Shown piece after piece: positions 10,488 through 23,300 of a stretch of DNA of 64,000 nt (position 1 is the first letter of the stretch; each line of letters begins with the position of its first letter). The notes beneath the pieces are model-generated. The model did no database searches, was not told the DNA's origin, and saw nothing but the letters and a program-made list of their open reading frames with translations. A program made the translations under genes and the position numbers. The stretch comes from Zygnema cylindricum (lineage: Eukaryota > Streptophyta > Zygnematophyceae > Zygnematales > Zygnemataceae): positions 62,001 through 126,000 of the forward strand of contig JBBHKE010003492.1 of NCBI GenBank assembly GCA_037447655.1. Reading direction: 5' to 3'.

Positions 10488-10880
10488 GGGCGACAACGTC
10501 TACCGTCTGATTATGTGTTTTCGAAGAAAACGCTACTTCGGTCCAGTGTATGGCAACTCTCCTCAATTGTCCTCGGGAGGAGACTAGCTAAAAATTGGAC
10601 GTGTAAAATTTTAACGCGTGGTATGGTCACGTGCGATCTATAATATAAACCCTACATGTAGCATACGCCACGCGCCCTCGGACATATGCCACACGCCTTT
10701 GGACGGGCGGGAATCATATCCTAAGGAAAACCACAAGAAATTATTTATCGAAGAATGTGCCGTGACACCTCCTCCACCATCCGTTGGCATCCGGAATTTG
10801 CGGCGCCACGATGAAACACTAACGACAAAATAACAATAAAAATGAAAAAACAATAACGTAAAAATTGTACATTCCTGCAA
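10488..10880 (+). mobile_element. Truncated relative of the 3972-4531 MITE
   Basis: Matches 4179-4510 in the same orientation, including the short GCCACGCGCC..CGGACATA tandem motif, but lacks recognisable outer termini and the TA microsatellite. Confidence 0.65.
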
Positions 10881-11441
10881 TTTAATTTTGCGGCTGGATG
10901 TACAGGGACAAATTCATATATTTTGCTTTTGGAACATTTCAGATGTTCGTCATCAAAACATTAATCTACGTGCATCCAATCGAAAGAAAGCACGTATGTG
11001 ATAGATTCCTTGCTGACACGACCTGATGGAGAAGTGAACGGGATATTACTACCAGTAAACGTATCCGTATGATTATTGTCGGCACCTACTGGAGGTTCAC
11101 CCTCAGTCAAGTGGGTTTGACTTTTGACGTCAGATTTATTCACGTTTGGACTTTTATCTAGCTGGTGTCAACTCTACGGCTTCAGAATATTTTATAGATA
11201 TGTAGGATCTGGGGCCCCCATTACATTGAGTCCATAAGATCTCTAACCATAACTAGGCCACACAGAAGACAGAGTTTTTTGCCGTAATGTATTTGGCAAA
11301 AGCGACGGGAAACCCTACGGCGTCCCTGAATCAACAGGTGGGGCTTACTATACATTTATCAAAAAAGAAAATAAATGCATGCGTGTAATGAAAATAAACG
11401 CATGTAAAACTGATATTATTGACTCCAACGATTTCTAATTA
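10881..11441. other. Intergenic DNA, no gene recognised
   Basis: Low-complexity-free intergenic sequence with no ORF of interest, no tRNA and no repeats that I could match elsewhere in the window. Confidence 0.5.
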
Positions 11442-12220
11442 GGGTGGCGTTCCATTTGCAAATTCTGTAATCGTACAACCAACTCTACGGGTTGGGTTAG
11501 GGTATGTCCCCAGGTGTATAATTAAGGGTTTTTGCTGTCGTTTTCTTGTAAAACTTAGCGCCGTACTGCCTAAGTTGAAACTGAACGAAGGAGTCGCAAA
11601 TCTGTAGAGTACAATTTGCGCCATCCTCGAACTTAGGATGTACGAAAATTTGTCGTCTTGTGTTTTTCGACCCACTTCCACGACAAAAAACGTCATCTTC
11701 AAACTTATGTTTAAAACACACGCGCGAGATGTTTTAAAACTAGGTATTTTCGATAAACAAATAGGAACATTTATTCGCATGTGCCTTAATTTTCGAAAAT
11801 ATTCATACGATTTCCAAGGACAAAGAAAAGTACAGAATTCGCTATGTTTTGTCCGTTTGCGTTCAATACGACGAAGAAAAGTAAACAATTTGTTTGGTTT
11901 TGTCTGTTTTCGTTCAGTACGGTTTTTGTTTTTTGCAGGGGTCTCAAAATTCCGATTCCATTTCACGTCGAGCGGACAGGAGACGCGAAGGCAAAGCGCA
12001 TCTTCTTCAACCGTGGAACTGCACAGGCTGGAATGCGGTACGTCTACAATGTCACGGTAAGACATTCGACGTCACAAGCAGTTCCAAAAATAACGTGCGA
12101 TAACACAAATTGTAGACGTTGACAGTCGTCACAGGTATTGCCTACGTATACAACTAGCCTGTACGAAAAAGTACGGCCGTCAGTAAAAAACCCCACTTTT
12201 TCGCTAATGGAAGTCCACCC
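11442..12220. mobile_element. Composite TTA-type element, third copy
   Basis: Starts GGGTGGCGTTCCAT, enters the 'GGGTATGTCCCC' element at about 11,501 across the same junction as at 7,575, and ends ..GGAAGTCCACCC at 12,220. The end resembles the termini at 45,858-45,902. Left flank is TTA, right flank TAA. The 208-codon ORF on the minus strand covers most of it but overlaps an ORF on the other strand and has no recognised domain. Confidence 0.65.
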
Positions 12221-12227
12221 TAAGAAA

Positions 12228-13480
12228 AGGGATCGTGGCAACAAAACGTCAACATCATGTAGCGATCCAAAATTTTATAAGATTACGCAGCGCCACGTCA
12301 TATTAAAAGCATTAAATACGCCTCAGAATTTATTTGGAATGTTTCGCTGACCTTGTACACGTCATCATAGGGACGGCAGAAACAACTGAGACTAAGCGAG
12401 AGTCCCAAGCGAAACAAGTGCCCCACTAGCCGTACATTTTTGACTTTTAGGCTTTTGCTAAAAACCTGGTTCAGATCTGCTGGATCCTGCCAGAGATCGT
12501 GACACTCTGTTCAATGTGGTTTTGTTCTATGCTGATTGTGTCTCATGTGTATCTGTTTTGTACGTTATGATGTACGGAAATCTCGGACCGGTTGAAGTGA
12601 GACCGAATCGACCTGAACCGAACTTAACCGATTCTTCACAATCAGTAAACACTAATTCAGTCACAGCTTTTCTTGGCCGAAAATCATCAAAGAGTTGTTA
12701 AAAAATACTAATTGATAGTGGATTAAAATGTGCCACGCAAAATTGCACTAGAACCAGTATTACACAATATAATTTCACATCAACAATAGTAAATCCTTAA
12801 CGTTAATAACGATGGGAAGTGTGAGTGCGCCATGTTGTTGCACCGTGAATCGCTTTGTGTCATTGTTTTCTACGCCGCTTAGAAAAACACCTGTGTGCAC
12901 TCATGTCGTGTTATAAATTTGACGGTCGGTGACAGTCGGTGACGGTCGGTGACGGACGGTACATTTTGGTTGACGGTCTCCAAACAGAAATAAGGGCCTG
13001 AGTGCTCTTAAAAAAGTTGATGGAAGCCGCGGAAAAAAAATGACGTTTTTACTTTTTAGCGAATTCACGGTGTACTCCGACCCCCACATCAAGGTCAGTA
13101 ACGACAAAAGCCGGTAGTTCAAGTGCAGGAACCCAATGAACGAAAAGTACATACTCAAATAAAATCCAATATCGCTAGAAAATAAATAACAAAAATGAGT
13201 GCCGACGAATATTTCAAGATAGCGGCCGTACAGAGAAAGTCAAAGTCATCGCTGGCTCGACGGGAAGAGATTCCTTCTGTAGCCGACACTTGGTGAAAAG
13301 CGATTGCCAACTAGACTTTTGGACTTTTCATCCGTACCTCTAGAAATTCCACAACAAAAAAAAAATATTGAGTAATTTAGAAAGATTCGATTCCGCAGAT
13401 CATGGAGATAATTTCACAATAGAGGATTTTCCCTCGTTTTCGGCGCAAATTGTACAATTCGTACAGATGCCTATGTACGG
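12228..13480 (+). repeat. Backbone repeat, copy C (unfilled reference copy)
   Basis: Uninterrupted version of the repeat that is filled with insertions at 3,480-5,700 and 7,182-10,120. It supplies three empty sites: TAA near 12,708-12,712, TA at 12,960-12,961, and CAA near 13,307. The GACGGTCGGT motif is expanded in tandem at 12,921-12,960. Confidence 0.75.
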
Positions 13481-14280
13481 TCAAAAAATCTTACGATTTA
13501 CCCTCAACATTATGAGAAATGTCGTCGATGTAAGTACTGTACCACATCAATGAGACCATGCCCTAACTTTGATGGCCAATGTGGCAAATTACTGAATTAG
13601 CCATAACAAGCTGCCAAAAAACGTTTTTTCTCGGTTTTATAGAAGCAAGGTTTTGGTCTTATAGAACCCAAACCCTAAACCTTGCAGCTTTCAGCGCTTT
13701 AACCCATGCGTTATAAAATTATAAAACTAAAAACTTCTAAGGCCGGTCCTTCCGTACCGGACTCAGACGCCCGGTAATAAAATCGCCGAAACGTTATCGT
13801 TAACCATTCGCCGATACCGACGTTCAGTTCAGTGACTTAAATTTAAACACGTGGAAAAATCCGTCACATAAACCGGATCTGACCATTGCTTACCAACAGG
13901 CGCGTCTAATCATTATGAATATTTCCTTTACGATCCACTTTACGAAACGCGGATTTCAAGTGGACATTTGTTTGGACTTTGGACGTCATTCACAATTGTG
14001 GAATTATTCAAAATTGGAAATTATGTTTGAATTTTGAAATTCACCTGACCGTACATTGACGAGCTGGCCACTCTCCTATTTGTCGGTCGAATGAAATCGT
14101 CCGTACCTTTGTCGGTGGTGGAGCGCCGCGCAATGTTACGATTTCGCAAAATTTGGGAAGGACGACTTTCCGCTCAAAAAGAGCGCACTGAGGGAGAGAG
14201 CGGGAAATGGACATAAATAGAGAGACAGGAGAGCGGAAAAGCGATACGAGTGAGTGATACTTGAAGTTTCAAACCGCAAT
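13481..14280. other. Intergenic DNA upstream of the G8 gene
   Basis: No gene seen. A TATA-like CATAAATAG lies at about 14,211-14,219, 160-170 bp before the first ATG. It is a possible core promoter but is not otherwise supported. Confidence 0.35.
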
Positions 14281-14340
14281 AGGAGAGAGAGAGAGAGAGA
14301 GATAGAGAGAGAGTGTGTGAGGGAGGAGAGGGAAGGAGAG
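14281..14340 (+). repeat. (GA)n-rich purine tract in presumed 5' UTR
   Basis: GAGA-rich run directly upstream of the start codon at 14,383, of the kind seen in GAGA-type promoters or 5' UTRs. Confidence 0.8.
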
Positions 14341-14382
14341 GAGAAAGTTAGCGAAACCGTAATCGTTTCGGACTGAAACTAT

Positions 14383-17300
14383 ATGCCAGCCATGGTTTCG
14401 AGAAGGGAAAATAAGATCTTCTTGATATTTATTACATCCGCAATTTTGTTTCTATTGAGTGAAAGAGGAGAGAGTGCGCCGCCAAAAGCCACCGACACAT
14501 TCAAATCTCCCTGCCCTCCTATTTTGAAGCCCGGTATGCCTCAATTTACCCAAAATCCTCCCTCTTTGAATGGCAAAATTAAAATTCCAGCGGGGAAAAA
14601 AATAAAAAATAGAAAACGTAGTCAATGAAATCCATCCTGACCGTCGTTTCTCATCCCACGTTTGTTATTTTGCCACTTTTGCAGTCTTTAAACTCTGGAG
14701 TTCCCCTGCCACGTGGCCCAATCGGAATATCCCTGGAATTGGCACAGAAAGATTCAAAGATGTCATTATTCCCTGCAACGTAGCCGTATTATTAGATATA
14801 CCCATTATTACAGTGGGAATACTCAATATAAAAGGTCTTCTTAGGTGACTAACTCCACCGCCTTTCCCTTTTTCCCCTCTCCCCCTTCCTCCTTCTTTCC
14901 TTTCCACCTTTCCCCCTTACCCCATGCCTGCATTTTATCACTGTTCCCTTTCCCTATCTTCCTTCACCATTTTCCCCTTTCCTCTTCTCTCTCTTTTCAC
15001 ACTTTCCCATTTCCCCTTTCCACCCTTTTCCCTCTGTTCCTCTTCTCTTTCCCTCTTCACTCCACTTACTTTTTCCCTCCCTTTCCCTCTTCCTTACCTT
15101 TCCCCCACCTCCCTTTCCAGCAATCCCCCTTTCCCACTTTCCCTTTCGTATGCCGCGCCTTCTCATATCCCTCCTCCCTCCTCCCTTCCCCCCATTTCCC
15201 CTGTTTTTTATTACAGTGTCCGAGACAATGCCAGTCTCAGAAACTTCTATGTGAGGGCGATGCACATATTGGTGGAGGGAAAACTTTCCATTGGTTCTTT
15301 CGAAAAACAATTCAGTCAAAAAATAAAATTTGAGCTCATACCTTCACCGGGCCGACAACACCTCGAATTCACCAGTTTTCAACCCGCCGACGAGGGAAAT
15401 CCGCGAATTCTCGGACACAAGGCCTTCGCAGTGGTAAATTATTATCCACATTATATTTCCCTCAAAAAGAGGATTTAACATATTTGTAGTGTGTGTCTCT
15501 CCGAAAAAGGGACGGTGTCGGAGGTTTCCGGAAAACAGAACGGAAAACGTAACGGACAACGGAGAAGGAGCAGAAAACGTAGGGAGAGCAAGGAGCGCAA
15601 AACTGAACAGGGATTTGGAAACGGAACTGTGTGCAGGTCGGCGGCCAGGTGGACCTTCACGGAATGCCAGGTGGCAAAAACACTCCTTCGTGGTGCCAGC
15701 TGGCAGCCACGGCGAAGGCCGGATCGACAGTAATTGTGGTGGACAATCCGCTCGCAGTCCAATGGCCAATAGGAGGCCTTATTGCGGTGGCCACCACCGA
15801 TTATGAGTATTTCCAATCGGAACAGAGGACCATTAAAGGCGGTAAGTTGAGGTTTTTTTTGTTATGTGTACACTCCAGAAACTAGAAAGAAAGACTTAAC
15901 ATGCTGGGAAATGTGAATTTTTACCTCTTGTAACTTTCTTGTATTGATCTACACGGATTAGTTGCCTTTCTAGGTGCAAGTTTTGGTCCTTTCACGTGAT
16001 TATATGACCATATGACTGTCCTCTTTGAAAGAAAAACTGTAAGTAGCGCATCAATGGTTCATACGCCCGATCTCGATACTGGTGAAACTTGTGAAACCTG
16101 TTATGCGTGACATATGTCATGGCATTCACTACCCACTTTGTCTCCCATCTTCCCTCCTACCTCCTCCATCCTCCCTCCTTTCCCTTCCCCCTCCCCCTTT
16201 CCCTCCCCTTTCCCTCTCCATTTTCCTCTCCCCGTCCCTTTCTCTTTCACTTTCTCGCTCCCTCTCCCTCTACTTCTACCTCTCCCTCTCCCTCTCCATT
16301 TCCATCTCCCTCTCCCTCTCTCTTACTCCCCCTCCCTTCCCCTCCATCCCTCCGTCTCCCACCGCCTCCCTCCCATTTTTCTTACTGCAGGGGAATACAT
16401 CATACACGCAGATATTTTCAAATTTCACTTTGGGACAAAATGAATAGGAAGTGATTGCAATACAAATTTTCTTACCAATTCATCGCCTGGAAATGGGATG
16501 TTTTTTTTTGCAGTGAAATTATCCGGAAAAAATGTAATCATTACTCTCGATCAACCGTTGACTTATATGCACAATGGAGTCAATGTAAGCGATGGAATGG
16601 GGGGGTGGGTGGACGAGAGAGGAGAGGTACTGCTTCTCACTCGTAACATCGTAATTACCGGAACAGATGAACCATCGCCCAATCATCTCTACGGTAGCTT
16701 TCTCATCTCCTCCCTCTTCCTCCCTCCTTCCTCTCCTTCTTCTCCTCAATCTTCTCCGTCTTCTCGCACTACTTCCCTCTTCTTAACCACTTTTATCGGA
16801 CAAGAAATTGGGAAATGAAGAAAAAAAGTCTAAGTTCCTTTTGTTTTTTTGTTATTGTTTTTGTTGTTTTTGTTTCTTTTCGTCGTCGTTGCTGCGAAGA
16901 TGTGTAATCAGGTAAGGATCAAATGGTGTGTCCATTTATTTTATGTTAAGAATGGGAAATTTATAGTTAAGTCGGTTTTATCACTTTTTTAAACGTTTAA
17001 ACCCATCTTTGAACCCTCAATCGCCTCTATTTGCAGGTGGACATTTCATAATTTTCCAAACTCCAGACCCTCCACAGTATATTGAGGGTGTTGAATTTTT
17101 CAAAATGGGTCAACAAGGCTGTTTGGGACGATACAGTCAGCATTTCCATGTGGTTGGGAGCAGTCCCAGATCTATTTCCGTTAAGAATTCTATTCATCAA
17201 AGCAAACAAGTGAGTTTCGCAGTTCCGTAATGGGCGACGGAGGATCAGTTTAAGCAGTGCTAAAGGAGCACGTTTTTGGGTTTTTGAAGAGTTTGGGGAA

Positions 17301-20300
17301 AAATTGAAAGAAATTATACTTTTAAGATATGTTGATATTAATTTTGCTCTCATCGTGGATCTAACTTGATTCAAACAGTCTTAGCACCACATTTTGAATT
17401 GTTTTTAAGTTGACATTTTATTAAAATTGAAGCTATTTAGCAATTTGTGTGACGAAGCTTTGCGACTTAGGTTCGTTAATATCACATGATTGATCTCTAA
17501 TTTATTTCTTTTCTTTTCTCTCTTCTCTTCTCTTCCTTTCTTTTCTTTTGTATATATGTATGTTTTTGTTTCTGTGTTTGTGTTTGTCTATTTTTTTTGT
17601 TTTTTTGCAGCGGTGTCTTGTAGTCCATGCGACTCACAGCATAACTGTGAAAGAAAACGTGGCGTTCAACAACACGGGTCACTGTTTTTCTTTGGAGGAA
17701 GGAGGAGAACAAAACAACCTTTTCCATTCCAACGTCGCAATAACAACTTCTCCAGGTACTGAAACAAGCAATGAAAAAAGGACAAAAAATGCCACGTCAG
17801 CAATTGTTGACGCGTAACAGTCGGTCTTAAAAAAAAAAAAGAAACCTTTCCATGTAATTTCAAAGTTCAAACACCTCGATCGAAAGTGAAATAAGCTTGT
17901 CGTTTCCGTAACTTCAGTACAGGAGCATGTTGTCTGGTACAATAGTGGTCCGTACAACTCCTTTGTATTGGATTGGATACTTGGATCCTCTAGTAATCAT
18001 CGGACGGTCTACAATTTTCCAAGCGAATCGCGAGTCGTCGCCCAGGTTTCCATGAAAGTATGAAAATGTACTTTATGACTCACTGGGACTGCCGCGGATT
18101 TGCGGGACATGTTTAGGGGAAGTATATATCGACGGACGGGAATCTGCCATGTTAACGGAATGTTTTTAGCGCAGATCTCTGTTATACGACAAACTACTTC
18201 GTACATTTACTTTTGTACTTTCTGTGCAGGCGAACACAGTCGTACATGTGAAAACACTTCGTATCTTTTGACCGGTTTGACACGTGTAAAGACTATGTGT
18301 GAATTGTCACACGTGTTACAAAAATGTATGGGGATAAACTATTTTGCGTCCATAAAAGAACTTTAAACAGAATCGCGACAACGACGTGAAACCAAAGTTG
18401 CAAACGTGTATTATTTCATAAGGTTTTACGTGGCCCGGAATTTTATTCTAATTTGTTTTTTTCCACAATATTTTGTCTCGCAAGTATTGCAATTGGCGGA
18501 ATCTCCTTTGGAGACGCGGCGCTGTGGTCCGAAAATGATTCTATTTGTTCTTTTACATGTACGTTTTTAGGATTCCGTATGAACAGTACGGAAACACTAA
18601 GTCGTGGTTCAATTTCAGGCAAATTTTGTTAAAACATTTCCGTTGATTCCGTCGATCTACGTTTCACGCTACGTTTACGGCATCCAATTCCACCGGCCAG
18701 GAACTGACACGTGGCACTTCCAATTTCACTTGAATCAAAGTGATTTTTCCGTACATAAAAAAAGGCGCGGGCAAAAAAATCCAAAGTCCGCACTGAGGTC
18801 GAAAGTGAATGCCGCAACGCGAAAATCGCCCTTATGGTTTTTGATTTCATTTGACTTTCTTTTGACTTTTAAAATGTTTATATGTTTTGTCTTTTTGGAA
18901 GATTTTATTTGTCCTTTATTGCTGTCCTTTATAATGATTTTAATTGTCTGTTGCAGTTCAAAGAAAAATCCCCGGTGAATCGGACAACACTCCCGCTTTA
19001 TTCTGGATATCGTCTCCAAGCAATACCCACATTAATAATAGAGCCGTCGGTTCCCTCGATTCCGGGTAATTTCCTTGAACCCTTCCCTTTTGAATTTGGA
19101 ATGTACGGAATGAATGAACGTGTACGTTGTTGATATTTCCGATATCAATATTTATGTATCGCTATCATTGGCTGCACGGTATATCGAATGCCGAGCCCAT
19201 AAAATAGTACATGTCGATTATCCGCAAAACGCCAAAACCTGTTCAATATTGACCATTCTCTTTCGACTCTTAACCTTGATCCACTCTCTTTGAATCTCAA
19301 TTTTGATCCACTCCCTTTTCAATTTTGAAATTTGATCTACTCCATTTGAAATTGTAACATTCCATTTTTTTCTTGTAACATTCCATTCCCTTTAAATTTG
19401 AATTTCAATCCTTAATGCCCTCCCTTTGAATTTAAAACTTATTCCTTGACCCATTTCCTTTGACCTTTACTCCTTTCCAACATTTCTTTTAACTATAGTT
19501 TGCATATCATCCGATTTTTGCTAAAATATGTTTAAACTCACGGTTGGTCCATTCGATTGTACTTTTTTGTATTTTTATTTTTTTTTAAGGTTTTGGTTGG
19601 ATACGAGAAAAAAGGTTCGAGGAATGTCCCTCAATATCCCTTCTTTGCAAAGTCGTACCCCGAATTCAACACCAATTAAGTTATTTAAAGGAAACGTGGC
19701 ACATTCTTGTCATAATGTGGGGATGAAAACTTACCCCGATTTCTACAAATCTCCCCCACCAACTTCTACAGTAAGTATTACAAAAATTCTTGATGTTTAA
19801 CCAATTTAATTCCTTTCTTTGAAGTAATAAATGTAATTTGAAATTTAGAGGTTGAAAAAGAAAGGTAAATCCAAACCAATCTATTCCCATCTTGAGTTTA
19901 TACTATACAAAAACCATTTAGAAAAATTGAAGAATAGTTCGTTCTAGTTGCTTCATAAAGTACACCGTGTATCGCTATTACTGTTAATAATTTTTTCGCC
20001 ACTTAAAACATATTTTTTGCGTACACACTTGTTCGATTTTCAATTTGAGACCGCCAATCGGAAGCGGAGAATCGTACCTTTCGATCGTAACCTTCAGATC
20101 CACAATCGGACATGTGTGTACGGAGAAAAAATGTTTTAAGAGAGGAAAAAAATATTAACACTAATAGCGATTCACGGTGTATTTGCGCATTTTATTTGCC
20201 TTTTTAAAAGATTATAATGAGAAATTGAGGATAAAAGAAACTTGTATGGACATAAGAGTTTTTAACTTTCTAATTACTTGTGATTGAGTTTGTTGAGCTT

Positions 20301-23300
20301 ATAATACACTTTTGATAAAATTTCTCATGAAATGTCAACGAGCTTTTTAAAGTTTAATCATTAGTTAACGAGATTTTCATCAGCGTTTTGATAAATCATT
20401 AAGCTTCTAGTAAGCTTTCAACATGAATTTAAGGAACATTTATAAGCTTTTAAATTTCACCGACGAGCTTCCTATGGATTTGCATTGAGATTCTATGTAA
20501 GGCTCTTCCCAAGTCTTTAAATAGGTTCTCGCATAAGTTCCAATTTAAAACAGGACACAACTAAAAAAAAACCTGTTTTTTTTTTTTCCCCAGAATCCTG
20601 GAAGTGCCTTACAGGATGTTCTAGTTTACAAACACAGCAACCGGGGGTGAGTCTGGAAAGAAATCCTAAAAATCCTAAAACCCTAAAAACTCTAAAACTC
20701 TGAAAACTCTAAAAACTCTCGAAAGAAGCCCACACTCGAAATGTTTATTTTATAGAGATTGCCTCAGAATGTATCCTGTGACCATCTTTTTTCTGAGCTT
20801 CTATGGCTTTTGTTAGGTATCAATTCTACTCTGTGGTTGTGAACCTTGTCTTGTTCTTTTCCTTTCCTCGCATGTTAACAATTTTTATCCACACTACTCT
20901 TATAATGACCAAATTGAGTACAGAAACCATTGAATAGAATCAATTTTCAAACAGTACAACTAATAATGATGCATTTGATTCCTGGTTCTTAGAAAGAAAA
21001 TGTTTGTACTAAAGAATTTACTTAGTTCTTATGCAATTACTACTGAAATCTTTCAATTCTTCGTCCTACTGACCTTAAATTCGATTGTTTTTTGCCTCAT
21101 TTTTCCAGATTATTCATACATCTGACCCAGCAAGTCAATATATCCGGTACTTTTGCAGACAATGGAGTCTCCGTACTCCTCCTTGAGACACGTGGCGTTC
21201 ATATATATAATTCGAGATTTGTTGGGCTAACAACCAATTATGGAAATCCTGACGACTGTTACAAAGTGGATAGACGAGGATATTATCGAAGCTGTATGCC
21301 TATTTCTGGTTGCCAGTAAGTTTTACCATTGCTTTTATTCCCCATTGGTGGAGAAAAAAAGAAAAAAACACGGGGATGGTATTCTACATTTTTTTTTTTT
21401 TTTGTGAGAGCACTTTCCGTTTATTCATACTAATTATTTTGTTCCTATGTGTTGGTTTTAACGTTCTTCAGAATGCCATTGCCAGCTGGCACTCCTGGGA
21501 GAACTCATTCCGGATTTTTAACGGATCCAATTCACGGAATTCAAATAAGTCAAGACAGGAGGATCACTGGACATACATTTCCTAACAGTTTGTCAAATAT
21601 AAGGTACAGTAAAAAGTCTCCGTTTTCGATCCTTAGGCTTCTCCTTGTATTATAAAGGTTAGTTATTAATATTAATGCTCCCTAAACTCTGGTATCCCAT
21701 CTTTTTTTTCTCGCAGATTCTCCTTATTTAACTACACTTGCAGTAAGCTCGGAACTTCAGCGGCAATTTTTCCAGTTTCAACTACGTTTTTGGGTTCCTC
21801 TTTTAACCCTCAATTTAACATGAAGGTCAGTTACTTTTCATGCTTTTTATCTCCTTGCCTCAAAATTCCGGCAATTTCGTCCTTGTTGTTTTAACTTTCG
21901 ATTTCTAGTTTTGTCTTTTTGGATCACAAAATATGTATTTTGTCCATAAAAACGACAAGAAGAACTCCACTTCTCATAGTTGACTTTCAAACACAAGAAT
22001 TCCTTTCCTTTCCTCATGTTTTTTTCCACCTTTTGACGCATTCTTTTGAACGGTCGTTAATTGTTCTTTTGTCGACAAATGATTCTGTTTCTCAGGGACT
22101 AAAGTTTGATACCAACAGCCTCCCCATCTTTTTTTCTCCTCAAATTGCCTACTATCAGGTATCTATCTCCTAGATCTCGTAATAACCTTCACATAATGCA
22201 GTCAATATTCAAGCTTATAAAGTCATAACTGAAACTATACAGATGGAATTTCGTGAAATCACTAACCTCCTGTATATCTCAAAGTACTTGGCACATACAA
22301 AATGGTACATACAAAATGGTAGAAGCTTTAATTTTTGAGGTATTTTCTGTAAGTATTTTCTGAAGATAGTCTCATAAATTTTTGCCCATTATACAGTCTT
22401 TGACGTCTTTTATCCTTTTTTGCAGCAAATGAATATCAGTACTGATACTGGAGAAGTTTCACAATATACAGTGATGAGAGATTTGGATGGGAGTATAACC
22501 GGCAAACCAGGAGTACTAGTTTCGAATAACCCAAATCTTATTCCCGCAAAAAACTGTACATTTCTACCAAAATTGAATGCATATGGTTGTGTTGGGACTT
22601 GTTATCGAAGCATAAAGATTCAATACGGGGAGCCTGGATTTCAAAAGAGTAATAAACCCACGAATAAAAGGGGTGATTTCAGGTGAGACAAGTTCCAATT
22701 CTTTAAGGGAAAACCCATTCTATTTTGTCGGTTGTGAAAACCCTAAGAAAAAAAATCATTTGGGGGAGTTTCAATCGGAGAAAGCAACAAATCTGGAAAA
22801 CTGAATCTGGTTTATCATGTCTTTTGTCGTTTTTTTTTGTCTTTTTTGGATTTCAGTGCCTTGAAGGTTACACGTGCCAGTGATGGAAAAACTGTCATAA
22901 TTGACGGGAATCTCAACGACATAAAAAGTACAGGCACATTCCCTTTCCGTGTATATTTTTTGATACTCATAGCCGGAGAAACGTATAATATCGAAGTAAT
23001 TCCTCCTAAATCAAAGCCCTCTTTCTATCCTACTAGTATTGATATGGGATTTCACGATGGAATCGCCACATGTGACAAAGCATTCAAATTACGGTTTCAA
23101 CCTCCCTCGACTACCAATCTCCAGTGGGTAGTGGGTGCATCGAGGAGCTCATCAGTTTTAGGGTAATTATATTTATTTTCCCTTTTCACCATTTCCATCT
23201 AATGTGTGAGAATGTTGGCGATTTTGTATTGAAGATGGTAAATTGCAATTGTGGATTCTAGGCATGTTAATGTACTAAAAAATCCGTTCTTTATTGATCG

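Noticed and set aside
11439-12065. 208-codon minus-strand ORF, the longest in the first 14 kb.
   Set aside because: Lies inside a repeat element, overlaps a 140-codon ORF on the other strand, and the equivalent frame is broken into pieces in the two other copies.
14845-15333. Long Pro/Ser/Phe-rich ORFs (162 and 184 codons) as proteins.
   Set aside because: Produced by a pyrimidine-only intron. Only the last part (15,217-15,433) is a real exon of the G8 gene.
16391-16440. Possible extra exon after the acceptor-like CTGCAG at 16,388.
   Set aside because: It ends in a stop with no suitable donor. Splicing exon 4 directly to 16,514 keeps the phase and gives the expected TIKG-VKLSGK continuity.
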